Both the position numbers and the translations under genes were made by a program. 64,000 bases of DNA from Acidimicrobiales bacterium. GTDB lineage: Bacteria > Actinomycetota > Acidimicrobiia > Acidimicrobiales > UBA8190. This document shows positions 44,480 to 51,837 of the stretch, one piece after another. Each line of letters opens with the position of its first letter. Position 1 is the stretch's first letter. The stretch lies in contig DATKSK010000001.1 of NCBI GenBank assembly GCA_035531755.1, positions 1-64,000 of the forward strand. Reading direction: 5' to 3'. The notes beneath the pieces are model-generated. The model was not told the origin of the DNA, did not search any database, and worked only from the letters and a program-made list of their open reading frames with translations.

Positions 44480-45511
44480 GTGCACTTCGCCTTCGACGAG
44501 CAGCAGCTCGAGTTCCGCGCCCAGCTGCGCGCCTTCGCGGAGAAGGAGTGCCCGCCCGCCCAGGTCCGTGAGGCGTGGGCGTCCGAGCTCGGCTGGTCCC
44601 GCCCGCGCTGGACGGCGCTGGCGGAGATGGGCGTCGTCGGGCTCACCGTCCCCGCCGAGCACGGGGGGATGGGGTTGGGCCTCGTCGACCTCGTGCTCCT
44701 GCTGGAGGAGGCCGGCCGGGCCGGCCTGCCCGAGCCCGTGCTCGAGACGACGGCGCTGGGCGTCCCGCTGCTGCTCGCCGTGCCCGGCCCGGTCGGTGAC
44801 GCCGCCCGTCGGCGGTGGCTGCCGGCGGTGGCGGCCGGTGAGGCGGTCGTGGCCGTCGGGACCTCGTCGATGCCGGCCGTCCCCGGCGCGGGGGGCGCCG
44901 ACCTGCTGCTGCTCGAGCACGGCGGAGACGTCCACGCCGTCCCCGCCGCGGTGGTCTCGCTCACGCCCCGCCCCGCGCTCGACGGCGCCCGCCGGGTGGC
45001 GGCCGTCGACTGGGAGCCGTCGGCCGGCACCGTGGTGGCGTCCGGCGCGTCGGCCCGGGGGGCCCTCGCCGGCCTCGGGGACCGGGCGGCGATGGGCACC
45101 GGGGCGGTGTTGGTGGGCGTCGCCGACCGCATGATCGCCATGGCGGCGCGCTACGCCGTCGAGCGGACGCAGTTCGGCAAGCCCATCGGCTCGTTCCAGG
45201 CCGTGAAGCACCACCTGGCCGGCGCCCTGGTGCGCGTCGAGTTCGCCCGTCCGGCCGTCTACCGCGCAGCCTGGTCGCTCGACGCGGGCGACCCCGACGC
45301 CGGCCTGCACGCGTCGATGGCCAAGGCGCTGGCGTCGGACGCCGCCCTGCTGGCGGCGCGCACCGCGCTCCAGGTGCACGGGGCCATCGGGTACACCTGG
45401 GAGCACGACCTCCACCTGTGGATGAAGCGGGCGTGGTCGCTGGCGCCCGCGTGGGGAGACGCCGCCCATCACCGGGCCCGGGTGCTCGAGCTCCTGGCCG
45501 GGCGGGACTAG
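44480..45511 (+). CDS. Acyl-CoA dehydrogenase (smaller subunit type)
   Basis: 343 residues, GTG start. FAFDEQQLEFRAQLRAFAEK at the N-terminus, ERTQFGKPIGSFQAVKHHLA and ALQVHGAIGYTWEHDLHLW at the C-terminus are the diagnostic beta-subunit-like blocks. The central domain is shorter and more divergent than in the preceding gene. Operon with the larger partner; together they likely form the heterotetramer. Confidence 0.92.
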   Translation: MHFAFDEQQLEFRAQLRAFAEKECPPAQVREAWASELGWSRPRWTALAEMGVVGLTVPAEHGGMGLGLVDLVLLLEEAGRAGLPEPVLETTALGVPLLLAVPGPVGDAARRRWLPAVAAGEAVVAVGTSSMPAVPGAGGADLLLLEHGGDVHAVPAAVVSLTPRPALDGARRVAAVDWEPSAGTVVASGASARGALAGLGDRAAMGTGAVLVGVADRMIAMAARYAVERTQFGKPIGSFQAVKHHLAGALVRVEFARPAVYRAAWSLDAGDPDAGLHASMAKALASDAALLAARTALQVHGAIGYTWEHDLHLWMKRAWSLAPAWGDAAHHRARVLELLAGRD

Positions 45512-45540
45512 CGTCGGACTAGCGCCGGGCTAGCGCGGGG

Positions 45541-45969
45541 TCAGCCCTCGCCGCGCAGCTGCCGGTAGATCGTCTCGGAGTCGAAGTAGACGCGCTCGCA
45601 CACGATGCGGTCGCCCTCGAACTCGAACAGCGCCACCATGGGGCACCGGAACGCCCGGCCCGTCGGCTCCTCGCCGGTCAGCGATCCCAGGTGGGTCCCC
45701 AGCAGGTCGAACTCGACGACGATGGTGTCGCCGGCGTCGTGGAGGGCGCGCACCTCGTTGCGCTGGTCCGGGAACACCGCCCGCGACCGCGCGTAGTACT
45801 CCCTGACCTCGTCGGCGCCGTCGTAGACCTGGCCCGTGCCGACGAGCTCGTAGCGGGGATGCGAGAACGTGGCCAGGGTGTCGTCGAACCGCAGCTCGTT
45901 CTCGGCGGCCATGTGCTCGCGGACGACGGCCTCGCGGCTGGTGCGCAGGTCGGCTGGTGGCGAGCTCAT
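45541..45969 (-). CDS. SnoaL/NTF2-like protein
   Basis: 142 residues from ATG 45969 with a GAGG ribosome-binding site. Small cone-fold pattern: REHMAAENELRFDDTLATFSHP, VYDGADEVREYYARSRAVFPD, VVEFDLLGTHLG and VALFEFEGDRIVCERVYFD. Members include ketosteroid isomerase-like and polyketide cyclase-like proteins as well as non-enzymatic ones. Convergent with the acyl-CoA dehydrogenase pair. Confidence 0.85.
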   Translation of the reverse strand: MSSPPADLRTSREAVVREHMAAENELRFDDTLATFSHPRYELVGTGQVYDGADEVREYYARSRAVFPDQRNEVRALHDAGDTIVVEFDLLGTHLGSLTGEEPTGRAFRCPMVALFEFEGDRIVCERVYFDSETIYRQLRGEG

Positions 45970-46132
45970 CCTCGACCTCCGATCGTCGGTCCCGGCTCCG
46001 CCCGGTGGCGCGAGGCCCGGGTGCCGCGCCGGCGGCGCGAGGCGGGGGCTGCGGGCAGACGGTAGTTCGCCCCGGACCGGGCGGCCGCTGCCGGTTCGGG
46101 GGCGCGGGCCCCGCTCCCGGCGCCGGAGGCCG

Positions 46133-46145
46133 TAGGCTGCAGACA
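46133..46145 (+). promoter_or_regulatory. -10 element for a leaderless transcript
   Basis: TAGGCT (46133-46138) ends 6 bases before the ATG at 46145, the spacing that puts the transcription start on the start codon. No Shine-Dalgarno sequence lies between them. Confidence 0.5.
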
Positions 46146-46273
46146 TGGGAGAGAAGTCACGACCGACCGGCGAGGCGAAGAAGCCCGGCCGGAGCCTCAA
46201 GGAGAAGCGGGCGGCCAAGCACGAGAAGCAGGCGGCCCAGAAGCAGCAGCGCAAGTCCTGGGACGGCAAGTAG
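46145..46273 (+). CDS. 42-residue very basic conserved small protein
   Basis: Begins MGEKSRPTGEAKKPGR, continues SLKEKRAAKHEKQAAQKQQR and ends KSWDGK. The core SLKEKRAxK is recognisable from a family of tiny lysine-rich proteins widespread in actinobacteria, of unknown function (possibly nucleic-acid binding, inferred from charge). It has a leaderless-type promoter and its stop is 9 bases from the convergent NRDE gene. Confidence 0.8.
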   Translation: MGEKSRPTGEAKKPGRSLKEKRAAKHEKQAAQKQQRKSWDGK

Positions 46274-46282
46274 CCCGGTAGC

Positions 46283-47056
46283 TCAGGGCCTCCAGAGGCC
46301 GGCGGCGTCGACGAACGGCGCCGTGCACGGGTGACCGTCGGCCACCCGCAGTCGCGGGGCGCGCCCGGTCTCGGCCGGCACGGCCACGAGGGTCGACGAC
46401 CGTGTCCCGTACGACTCGGTGTGCACGCACGCCGCCAGGGTCTCGACAGCCCGGCCCGCCTCCGCCGGCGTGACCGTGCCCGGCACGCTGTGGTCCGCGA
46501 GCACCGATCGCACCACCTCGAGCAGGTCGTCGCCACGGCGGTCGGCGGCGTCGCCCAGCAGGGCCCGCACGTGGTCGACCTTGGCGGACCGGGTGTGGAG
46601 GGGGTTGTTCTCCAGGATGTGGATCCCGGCGCCGAGCTCCTCCACCTCGACCTGCCCGTCGCCGGTCATGTCCAGCGCGTAGAGGGTGGTGCGGTCGCCG
46701 ACGAGGAGCCACGCCGGGTTGTAGTCGGCCGGCCGCAGCCGGGCCGCCACGTCGTCGACGGCGGCCGCCGCGTCGGCGTGCCCCGCCAGGGCGAGCGGGA
46801 GCTCGCCGCGCGACCGCTTGGAGGGGTCGCGGCCGTCGGGGGAGGGCCGGTTGGTGAGCCCGGCCACCACGCCGTGCTCGTTCACGGCCAGCCAGGTCCC
46901 GCCGGCCTGCTCGTCGCGACCGCCGAGCACCCGGGGGCCGCCCTCGCGCAGCACGGTCATGGCCGTGGCGGGCCGGTCGAGGCGCTCGTCGCGGTTGGCC
47001 CCGATCACGAGGGGCGCGCCCGGGTCGAGGCCGAAGACCACGACGAGCAGGCACAT
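46283..47056 (-). CDS. NRDE-family (TANGO2-like) protein
   Basis: 257 residues from ATG 47056 (MCLLVVVFGLD); GTG one codon upstream is an alternative. The family mark NRDE occurs in IGANRDERLDRPA, then VLGGRDEQAGGTWLAVNEHG, GLTNRPSP and HILENNPLHTRSAKVDHVR follow. An N-terminal cysteine after the initiator Met is typical. Known members relate to the eukaryotic TANGO2 protein; the biochemical role is unsettled. Confidence 0.9.
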   Translation of the reverse strand: MCLLVVVFGLDPGAPLVIGANRDERLDRPATAMTVLREGGPRVLGGRDEQAGGTWLAVNEHGVVAGLTNRPSPDGRDPSKRSRGELPLALAGHADAAAAVDDVAARLRPADYNPAWLLVGDRTTLYALDMTGDGQVEVEELGAGIHILENNPLHTRSAKVDHVRALLGDAADRRGDDLLEVVRSVLADHSVPGTVTPAEAGRAVETLAACVHTESYGTRSSTLVAVPAETGRAPRLRVADGHPCTAPFVDAAGLWRP

Positions 47057-47248
47057 CACCGCCAGGGTAGCGGCGCCCAGCTTTGCACCCGAACCCCCTC
47101 GTGCACCAAGAATCGGCGAGTTGCACCAAGAAATGGCGGGGGGCTACCCCGAGTTGCCAGAGAGGATGCTTACCCGAGGCCAACCCACCAAGCCGTCGTG
47201 CCTTCGTAGCCGATCTGACGAGGGGCAGATGTGCCGGCGTTCGGCTGA

Positions 47249-47587
47249 CTAATCCTCGGGATCGCGGCCGATCGTTTCCTCGTACTGATCGTCCACGACG
47301 AGATCGATAATCTCGATTCCAGTCGTCCCGATCCGTGCCGCATAGAAGGCCATCGCTGGGAAGTACGTCCCAACCGTCATGTGGAAGCGAATACCCGCCG
47401 CCTCCTCGAGGGCGTTGTCGAATTCGCGTTCAAAATAGGCCGTAGCGGCAGCTAGTGGACCGGTCTCAAACAACTCGTAACTCGGCTTGCCTTCCGCCGA
47501 ACCCCCGACCGGGAACCGCCCTCGGGCCTCTCGGAGAACTTCATCGGAGACGGTGACGCTTTCGCGCTCACCGGGCCACGGCACCAA
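47249..47587 (-). CDS. 112-residue partner of the Panacea antitoxin (candidate toxin)
   Basis: Begins 10 bases after the stop of the Panacea gene and is transcribed with it. Sequence features: SDEVLREARGRFPVGG, an acidic/aromatic middle FETGPLAAATAYFEREFDNA, and a hydrophobic VGTYFPAMAFYAARIG ending in acidic residues. No toxin family recognised. Lower GC than the surrounding DNA suggests acquisition. Its role as toxin is inferred only from position; it could also be an unrelated regulator. Confidence 0.6.
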   Translation of the reverse strand: MVPWPGERESVTVSDEVLREARGRFPVGGSAEGKPSYELFETGPLAAATAYFEREFDNALEEAAGIRFHMTVGTYFPAMAFYAARIGTTGIEIIDLVVDDQYEETIGRDPED

Positions 47588-47597
47588 TGACTCTCAA

Positions 47598-48149
47598 TTA
47601 GCCCGAAAGACCCAGTCTCTGAGACAGTTCCTGGGCGCGTGTGCGGGTCTTTTCCGTTGAAACTGCCTTCTTGGCGAGAAAGGCAGACGGCAGGGGGATG
47701 TCCTCCCCCTCTTCGACCATCCGCCACCCCATTTCCTCGTGGGACATGTCGGACACTTCCTTGGCGGTCTTCCCCCAAAGCGCCTGCACTACTTGATCCG
47801 TGACGCGCAGCTCGTCGCCTGTGAATCTGGTGAGGTCGGCTGGGCGCTTTGGGACCAGCCGATGGAGGGGGCGCCCGAAGTAGTCGTCAATTCGCAGATA
47901 TGCCGCGTCCTCGGCGATGAGCCGGTCACGGATGGGCGCTAGGTGACGGGGGGCAGGACCGTTCTCCAACTTCTGGTACGGCTCCCCAGTGATGGGCACC
48001 CCGTAGGCACGGATATGCGAGAACTCCGCGAAGAACAGGATCTTGTTGACCTTGGTAGCTCCACCGGGGAGGTCGTCCAGCTCCTTCTCGGCAACGTAAA
48101 GAAGGAGCTCGGCGAGCTTGGTCTCGTCGGGCTCGGCCCAGGGGTCCAT
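47598..48149 (-). CDS. Panacea/SocA-like antitoxin-domain protein
   Basis: 183 residues from ATG 48149. The Panacea (DUF4065) pattern is clear: LAELLLYVAEKELDDLPGG, KVNKILFFAEFSHIRAYG, ITGEPYQKLENGPAPRHLAP, VTDQVVQALWGKTAKEVSDM and SHEEMGWRMVEEGEDIP. Panacea domains neutralise many unrelated toxins encoded next to them and are known from phage and plasmid TA loci. The 112-residue gene downstream is the candidate toxin. A further open frame upstream of the ATG lacks conservation. Confidence 0.85.
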   Translation of the reverse strand: MDPWAEPDETKLAELLLYVAEKELDDLPGGATKVNKILFFAEFSHIRAYGVPITGEPYQKLENGPAPRHLAPIRDRLIAEDAAYLRIDDYFGRPLHRLVPKRPADLTRFTGDELRVTDQVVQALWGKTAKEVSDMSHEEMGWRMVEEGEDIPLPSAFLAKKAVSTEKTRTRAQELSQRLGLSG

Positions 48150-48289
48150 TGAGCTTCCATAATGGCGCGGTCCGCGCGTCGCCCGCGGGGATGATCCAAG
48201 GCTCCGAATCACAAGACAAGGTCTATCGAACAGGTGTTCGGTTGCCCTAATCCCCCTGGTCACTGGCCTTTAGGTGCAGCCTGGGCAAA

Positions 48290-48306
48290 CTGACACGCCG
48301 TCAGAT
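48290..48306 (+). promoter_or_regulatory. Second copy of the CTGACAC operator
   Basis: CTGACACGCCGTCAGAT differs at two of 17 positions from the minus-strand reading of the 43260-43282 site (CTGACACACCGCCAGAT). CTGAC and GTCAG make a 5-bp inverted repeat. It ends 2 bases before the ATG of the amidohydrolase-acyl-CoA dehydrogenase operon, the same position as the first site. Confidence 0.7.
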
Positions 48307-48308
48307 GC

Positions 48309-49529
48309 ATGGCTATGCTCGCTCGCGTGGCCGACCTGCCGTTGATCATCTCCGTCGACGACCACGTGGTGGAGCCCGCCAACGTGTGGCAGGACCGGCT
48401 CCCGGCCCGGTACCGCGACGTCGGGCCCCGCATCGTCAGGGCACCCATGGGCGAGATCACGTTCGTGGGCGGGAAGCTGACCGTGGCGCCGGGGTCCGAG
48501 GGCGTCCCCACCGACTGGTGGTACTACGAAGAGCTTCGCCGCCCGTTGCTGCGGCTCGACGCCGCCGTGGGCGTGCCCCGTGACGAGGTGACCATCACGG
48601 GCGTGACGTACGAGGACATGCGTCCCGGCGCGTACCAGGTGAAGCCGCGCCTGGAGGACATGGACCTGAACCACGTCGAGGCGTCGCTGTGCTTCCCGAC
48701 CTTCCCCCGCTTCTGCGGCCAGACCTTCACCGAGGCCCAGGACAAGGAGCTCGGCCTGCTGTGCGTGCAGGCCTACAACGACTGGATGGTGGAGGAGTGG
48801 TGCGCCGAGTCCGGCGGCCGCCTCATCCCGTTGTGCCTCATCCCCCTGTGGGACGCCGAGCTCGCCGCCGCCGAGGTCCGGCGCAACGCGGCGCGCGGGG
48901 TGCGAGCGGTGTGCTTCAGCGAGATCCCGCCGTTCCTCGGGCTCCCGTCGGTGCACGACCCCGACAACTACTGGGACCCGTTCTTCCGCGCCTGTGCCGA
49001 GACACGGACGGTCGTCAACATGCACATCGGCTCGTCCTCGAAGATGCCGTCCACGTCGGCCGACGCCCCTCCGGCGGTGGGCTCGACGCTGACCCACACC
49101 AACGCCACCTTCTCGCTCGTCGACTTCCTCTTCTCCGGCGTGCTGGTGCGCTTCCCGACGCTGATGCTGGCGTACTCCGAGGGCCAGATCGGTTGGATCC
49201 CCTACATCCTCGAGCGCGCCGACAAGGTGTGGGAGGAGAACCGCGGATGGGGCGGGGTGGCCGACAAGGTGCCCGAGCCGCCCTCGACCTACTTCCGGCG
49301 CCAGGTGTACGGCTGTTTCTTCGACGACGCCCACGGTCTGCGGTCCGTGGACGAGATCGGGGCCGACAACATCACCTACGAGTCGGACTACCCCCATTCG
49401 GACTCGACGTGGCCCCACACCCGGGAGATCGCCGAGCGCCAGATGGCCGCCCTCGACGACGACACGCGCCGCAAGATCGTCCGGGGCAACGCCATCCGGC
49501 TCTTCGGGCTCGACCACCTGGCGCCGTAG
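48309..49529 (+). CDS. Amidohydrolase 2 (ACMSD-like) family protein
   Basis: 406 residues, ATG 48309. Metal-dependent TIM-barrel pattern: ISVDDHVVEP at the N-terminus (DxH-type ligand), FPTFPRFCGQTF, VVNMHIGSSSKMPS (His), and ESDYPHSDSTWPHTREIAER (Asp/His) at the end. Related proteins decarboxylate or hydrolyse carbonyl acids and are often encoded beside FadE genes in actinobacteria. First gene of an operon with two acyl-CoA dehydrogenases and an LLM enzyme, behind a shared operator. Confidence 0.9.
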   Translation: MAMLARVADLPLIISVDDHVVEPANVWQDRLPARYRDVGPRIVRAPMGEITFVGGKLTVAPGSEGVPTDWWYYEELRRPLLRLDAAVGVPRDEVTITGVTYEDMRPGAYQVKPRLEDMDLNHVEASLCFPTFPRFCGQTFTEAQDKELGLLCVQAYNDWMVEEWCAESGGRLIPLCLIPLWDAELAAAEVRRNAARGVRAVCFSEIPPFLGLPSVHDPDNYWDPFFRACAETRTVVNMHIGSSSKMPSTSADAPPAVGSTLTHTNATFSLVDFLFSGVLVRFPTLMLAYSEGQIGWIPYILERADKVWEENRGWGGVADKVPEPPSTYFRRQVYGCFFDDAHGLRSVDEIGADNITYESDYPHSDSTWPHTREIAERQMAALDDDTRRKIVRGNAIRLFGLDHLAP

Positions 49530-49560
49530 GCGGGCGCGGGCTCGTCGTCGGGGAGAAGAC

Positions 49561-50748
49561 GTGGACCTGCGCTACTCCGAGAGCGAGGAGGCGTTCCGCG
49601 CCGGGTTGCGTTCCTGGTTGGCCGACGTCCTCCCGACGCTCCCGCCGAAGCCCTCGCACCTCGACTGGCCGGGGCGGCGCGCCTACGACACCGCGTGGCA
49701 GCGCATGCTCTTCGACGCGGGCTACGCGGGGATCGACTGGCCCGTCGAGGGCGGCGGGCGCGGCGCCAGCCCGGTCGAGCAGCTCATCTACCTCGAGGAG
49801 CTCGAGCGCGCCCACGCCCCCTACGTCGGGGTGAACTTCGTCGGGCTGCTCCACGCCGGACCCACGGTGATCGTCGAAGGCACCCCCGAGCAGCGCGCCC
49901 GGTTCCTCCCGCCGATCCTGCGCGGCGACGAGGTGTGGTGCCAGGGCTTCTCCGAGCCCGGTGCGGGCAGCGACCTGGCGTCGCTGCGCACCCGGGCCGT
50001 GCGCGACGGCGACGAGTACGTCGTCACCGGCCAGAAGATCTGGACGTCGCACGCCGAGGTGGCCGACTTCTGCGAGCTGCTGGTGCGCACCGGGCCCGAG
50101 GACAGCCGCCACCGGGGCATCACCTGGCTGATCCTGCCCATGGACCGGCCCGGTATCGACTTCCGGCCGTTGCGCACCATCGCCGGTTCCACGGAGTTCG
50201 GCGAGCTGTTCCTCGACGGCGTCCGCGTGCCCGTCGCCAACCGCGTCGGCGCCGAGAACGACGGCTGGCGCGTCACCATGACCACCCTCAGCTTCGAGCG
50301 CGGCACGGCCTTCGTGGGCGAGGTCCTGCAGTCGATGGAGCTCCTCCGGGGACTGCGCGCCCTCGCCCGGCGCACGGGCGGCTGGGCCGACGCCCAGGTG
50401 CGCCGGCGCACGGGCCACCTGGGCGCGGAGCTCGACGCCCTGTGGGCGCTGGCACGGCGCAACGTGTCGCAGGCGGCGCGCACCGGGGTGCCCGGGATCG
50501 GCGGCAGCGTGTACAAGCTCGCCCTGTCGGAGCTGCGCCAGCGCATCGCCGAGCTGGGTATGGACCTGGCCGGGGCCGCCGGCCTGGTGTGGGACGAATT
50601 GCCGGGGACCGACGGCAGGGGGCCGCTGGGCAACGCCGAGATCGTGAGCACCTGGGTGCACAGCTTCTCGCGCACCATCGCCGCGGGGACCTCGCAGATC
50701 CAGCGCAACATCATCGCCGAGCGGATCCTCGGGCTTCCCAAGGGATAA
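49561..50748 (+). CDS. Acyl-CoA dehydrogenase (larger subunit type)
   Basis: 395 residues, GTG start 31 bases after the amidohydrolase. DLRYSESEEAFRAGLRSWLA, VWCQGFSEPGAGSDLASLRT, VVTGQKIWTSHAEVADFCEL and GTSQIQRNIIAERILGLPKG are the flavin/substrate blocks. It resembles mycobacterial FadE types in steroid or branched-chain catabolism. Paired with the short-type gene 8 bases downstream. Confidence 0.93.
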   Translation: MDLRYSESEEAFRAGLRSWLADVLPTLPPKPSHLDWPGRRAYDTAWQRMLFDAGYAGIDWPVEGGGRGASPVEQLIYLEELERAHAPYVGVNFVGLLHAGPTVIVEGTPEQRARFLPPILRGDEVWCQGFSEPGAGSDLASLRTRAVRDGDEYVVTGQKIWTSHAEVADFCELLVRTGPEDSRHRGITWLILPMDRPGIDFRPLRTIAGSTEFGELFLDGVRVPVANRVGAENDGWRVTMTTLSFERGTAFVGEVLQSMELLRGLRALARRTGGWADAQVRRRTGHLGAELDALWALARRNVSQAARTGVPGIGGSVYKLALSELRQRIAELGMDLAGAAGLVWDELPGTDGRGPLGNAEIVSTWVHSFSRTIAAGTSQIQRNIIAERILGLPKG

Positions 50749-50756
50749 GGGGGGGC

Positions 50757-51731
50757 ATGGACTTCGAGCTGTCGGAGGACGAGCGGGCCCTGGCCGAGGG
50801 GATGCGCCGGCTGTGCGCCGGGCGCTTCCCGCTGGACCGGCTGCGCGCTGCTGAGGGCACCCGCGCCGGCCTCGACCCCGCAGGGTGGGCCGAGCTCGCC
50901 GAGGCCGGGGTGTTCTCGTTGCGGCTGCCCGAGGCCGACGGCGGGCTGGGCCTGCCCACGGCCGCGGCCGCGGTGGTGTTCGAGGAGCTCGGCCGTGCGC
51001 TCGTGCCGGGACCGTCGCTGGCGTCGCACCTGGCCGCCGGCGTGGTCGACGGCGCGGCGGAGGGCAAGGTCGTGGTGGGCGCCGTGCACAGGTCGGCGGC
51101 GGGTGTGGCCCCGGTGGTCGTCGAGCACCTGGGCTCGCTGGGCACGCTCGTCGTGGTCGACGACGACGGCCTGAGCGTCGTGGACCCGGCCACGGTCGGC
51201 GCCGAGGCCGTCGAGCGCCCGCTCGACCCGCTCACCCCGCTGTGGCACGTCGCCGCCCTGCCCGCGGGAGAGCGTGTCGGTGGCCCCGACGATGCGGCGC
51301 GCTGGCGGCGCGACTCCCGGGTCCTGGGCGGTGCGCTGCTGGTGGGGTTGGCGGCCGCCACCGTGGACCTCGCCGTCGCCTACGCCAAGGAACGTGAGCA
51401 ATTCGGCAAGCCCATCGGCTCGTTCCAGGCGGTGAAGCACCTGTGCGCCGACATGCTGGTGCGCGCCGAGGTGGCGCGTGCCGCCGTGCACGCCGCCGCC
51501 GTGACGATCGACCAGCCCGATGTCGGCGACGACGTGCGGGCCGCAGCGGGCGCGGGGTTGCTCGCCGCCGAGGCCGCCGTGGCCAACGGCAAGGCGTGCA
51601 TCCAGGTGCACGGGGGCATGGGCTTCACCTGGGAGGTGCCGGCGCACCTGTACCTGATGCGTGCCCGGGTGCTGTCCGGCGCGCTCGGCGAAGCGGACGC
51701 GCTCGCCGAGGTGGTCGCCACGCGCTACTGA
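50757..51731 (+). CDS. Acyl-CoA dehydrogenase (smaller subunit type)
   Basis: 324 residues. DFELSEDERALAEGMRRLCA at the start, KEREQFGKPIGSFQAVKHLC and CIQVHGGMGFTWEVPAHLYL at the end. The middle domain is compact and lacks clear FAD-sheet residues, as in the beta-like subunits of heterotetrameric acyl-CoA dehydrogenases. Sits 8 bases after its larger partner and is followed by a 15-bp repeat. Confidence 0.92.
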   Translation: MDFELSEDERALAEGMRRLCAGRFPLDRLRAAEGTRAGLDPAGWAELAEAGVFSLRLPEADGGLGLPTAAAAVVFEELGRALVPGPSLASHLAAGVVDGAAEGKVVVGAVHRSAAGVAPVVVEHLGSLGTLVVVDDDGLSVVDPATVGAEAVERPLDPLTPLWHVAALPAGERVGGPDDAARWRRDSRVLGGALLVGLAAATVDLAVAYAKEREQFGKPIGSFQAVKHLCADMLVRAEVARAAVHAAAVTIDQPDVGDDVRAAAGAGLLAAEAAVANGKACIQVHGGMGFTWEVPAHLYLMRARVLSGALGEADALAEVVATRY

Positions 51732-51753
51732 GCGCAGCGGCGACCGGGTCGCG

Positions 51754-51822
51754 CAGTACCGGGTGGAGCAGTACCGGGTGGAGCAGTACGAACAGTACGG
51801 GGTCGAGCAGTACCGGGTCGAG
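51754..51822 (+). repeat. 15-bp tandem repeat before the LLM gene
   Basis: Four units of CAGTACCGGGTGGAG (51754, 51769, 51793, 51808) with a 9-base partial unit between the second and third. The unit is in frame with the following gene and would encode QYRVE, and each unit contains a GTG. Whether it is translated is uncertain because a good ribosome-binding site and ATG follow. Confidence 0.88.
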
Positions 51823-51837
51823 CAGTCGGGAGGCAGC

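Noticed and set aside
51754-51822. CRISPR or satellite interpretation of the 15-bp repeat
   Set aside because: Units are contiguous without spacers and in frame with the gene.
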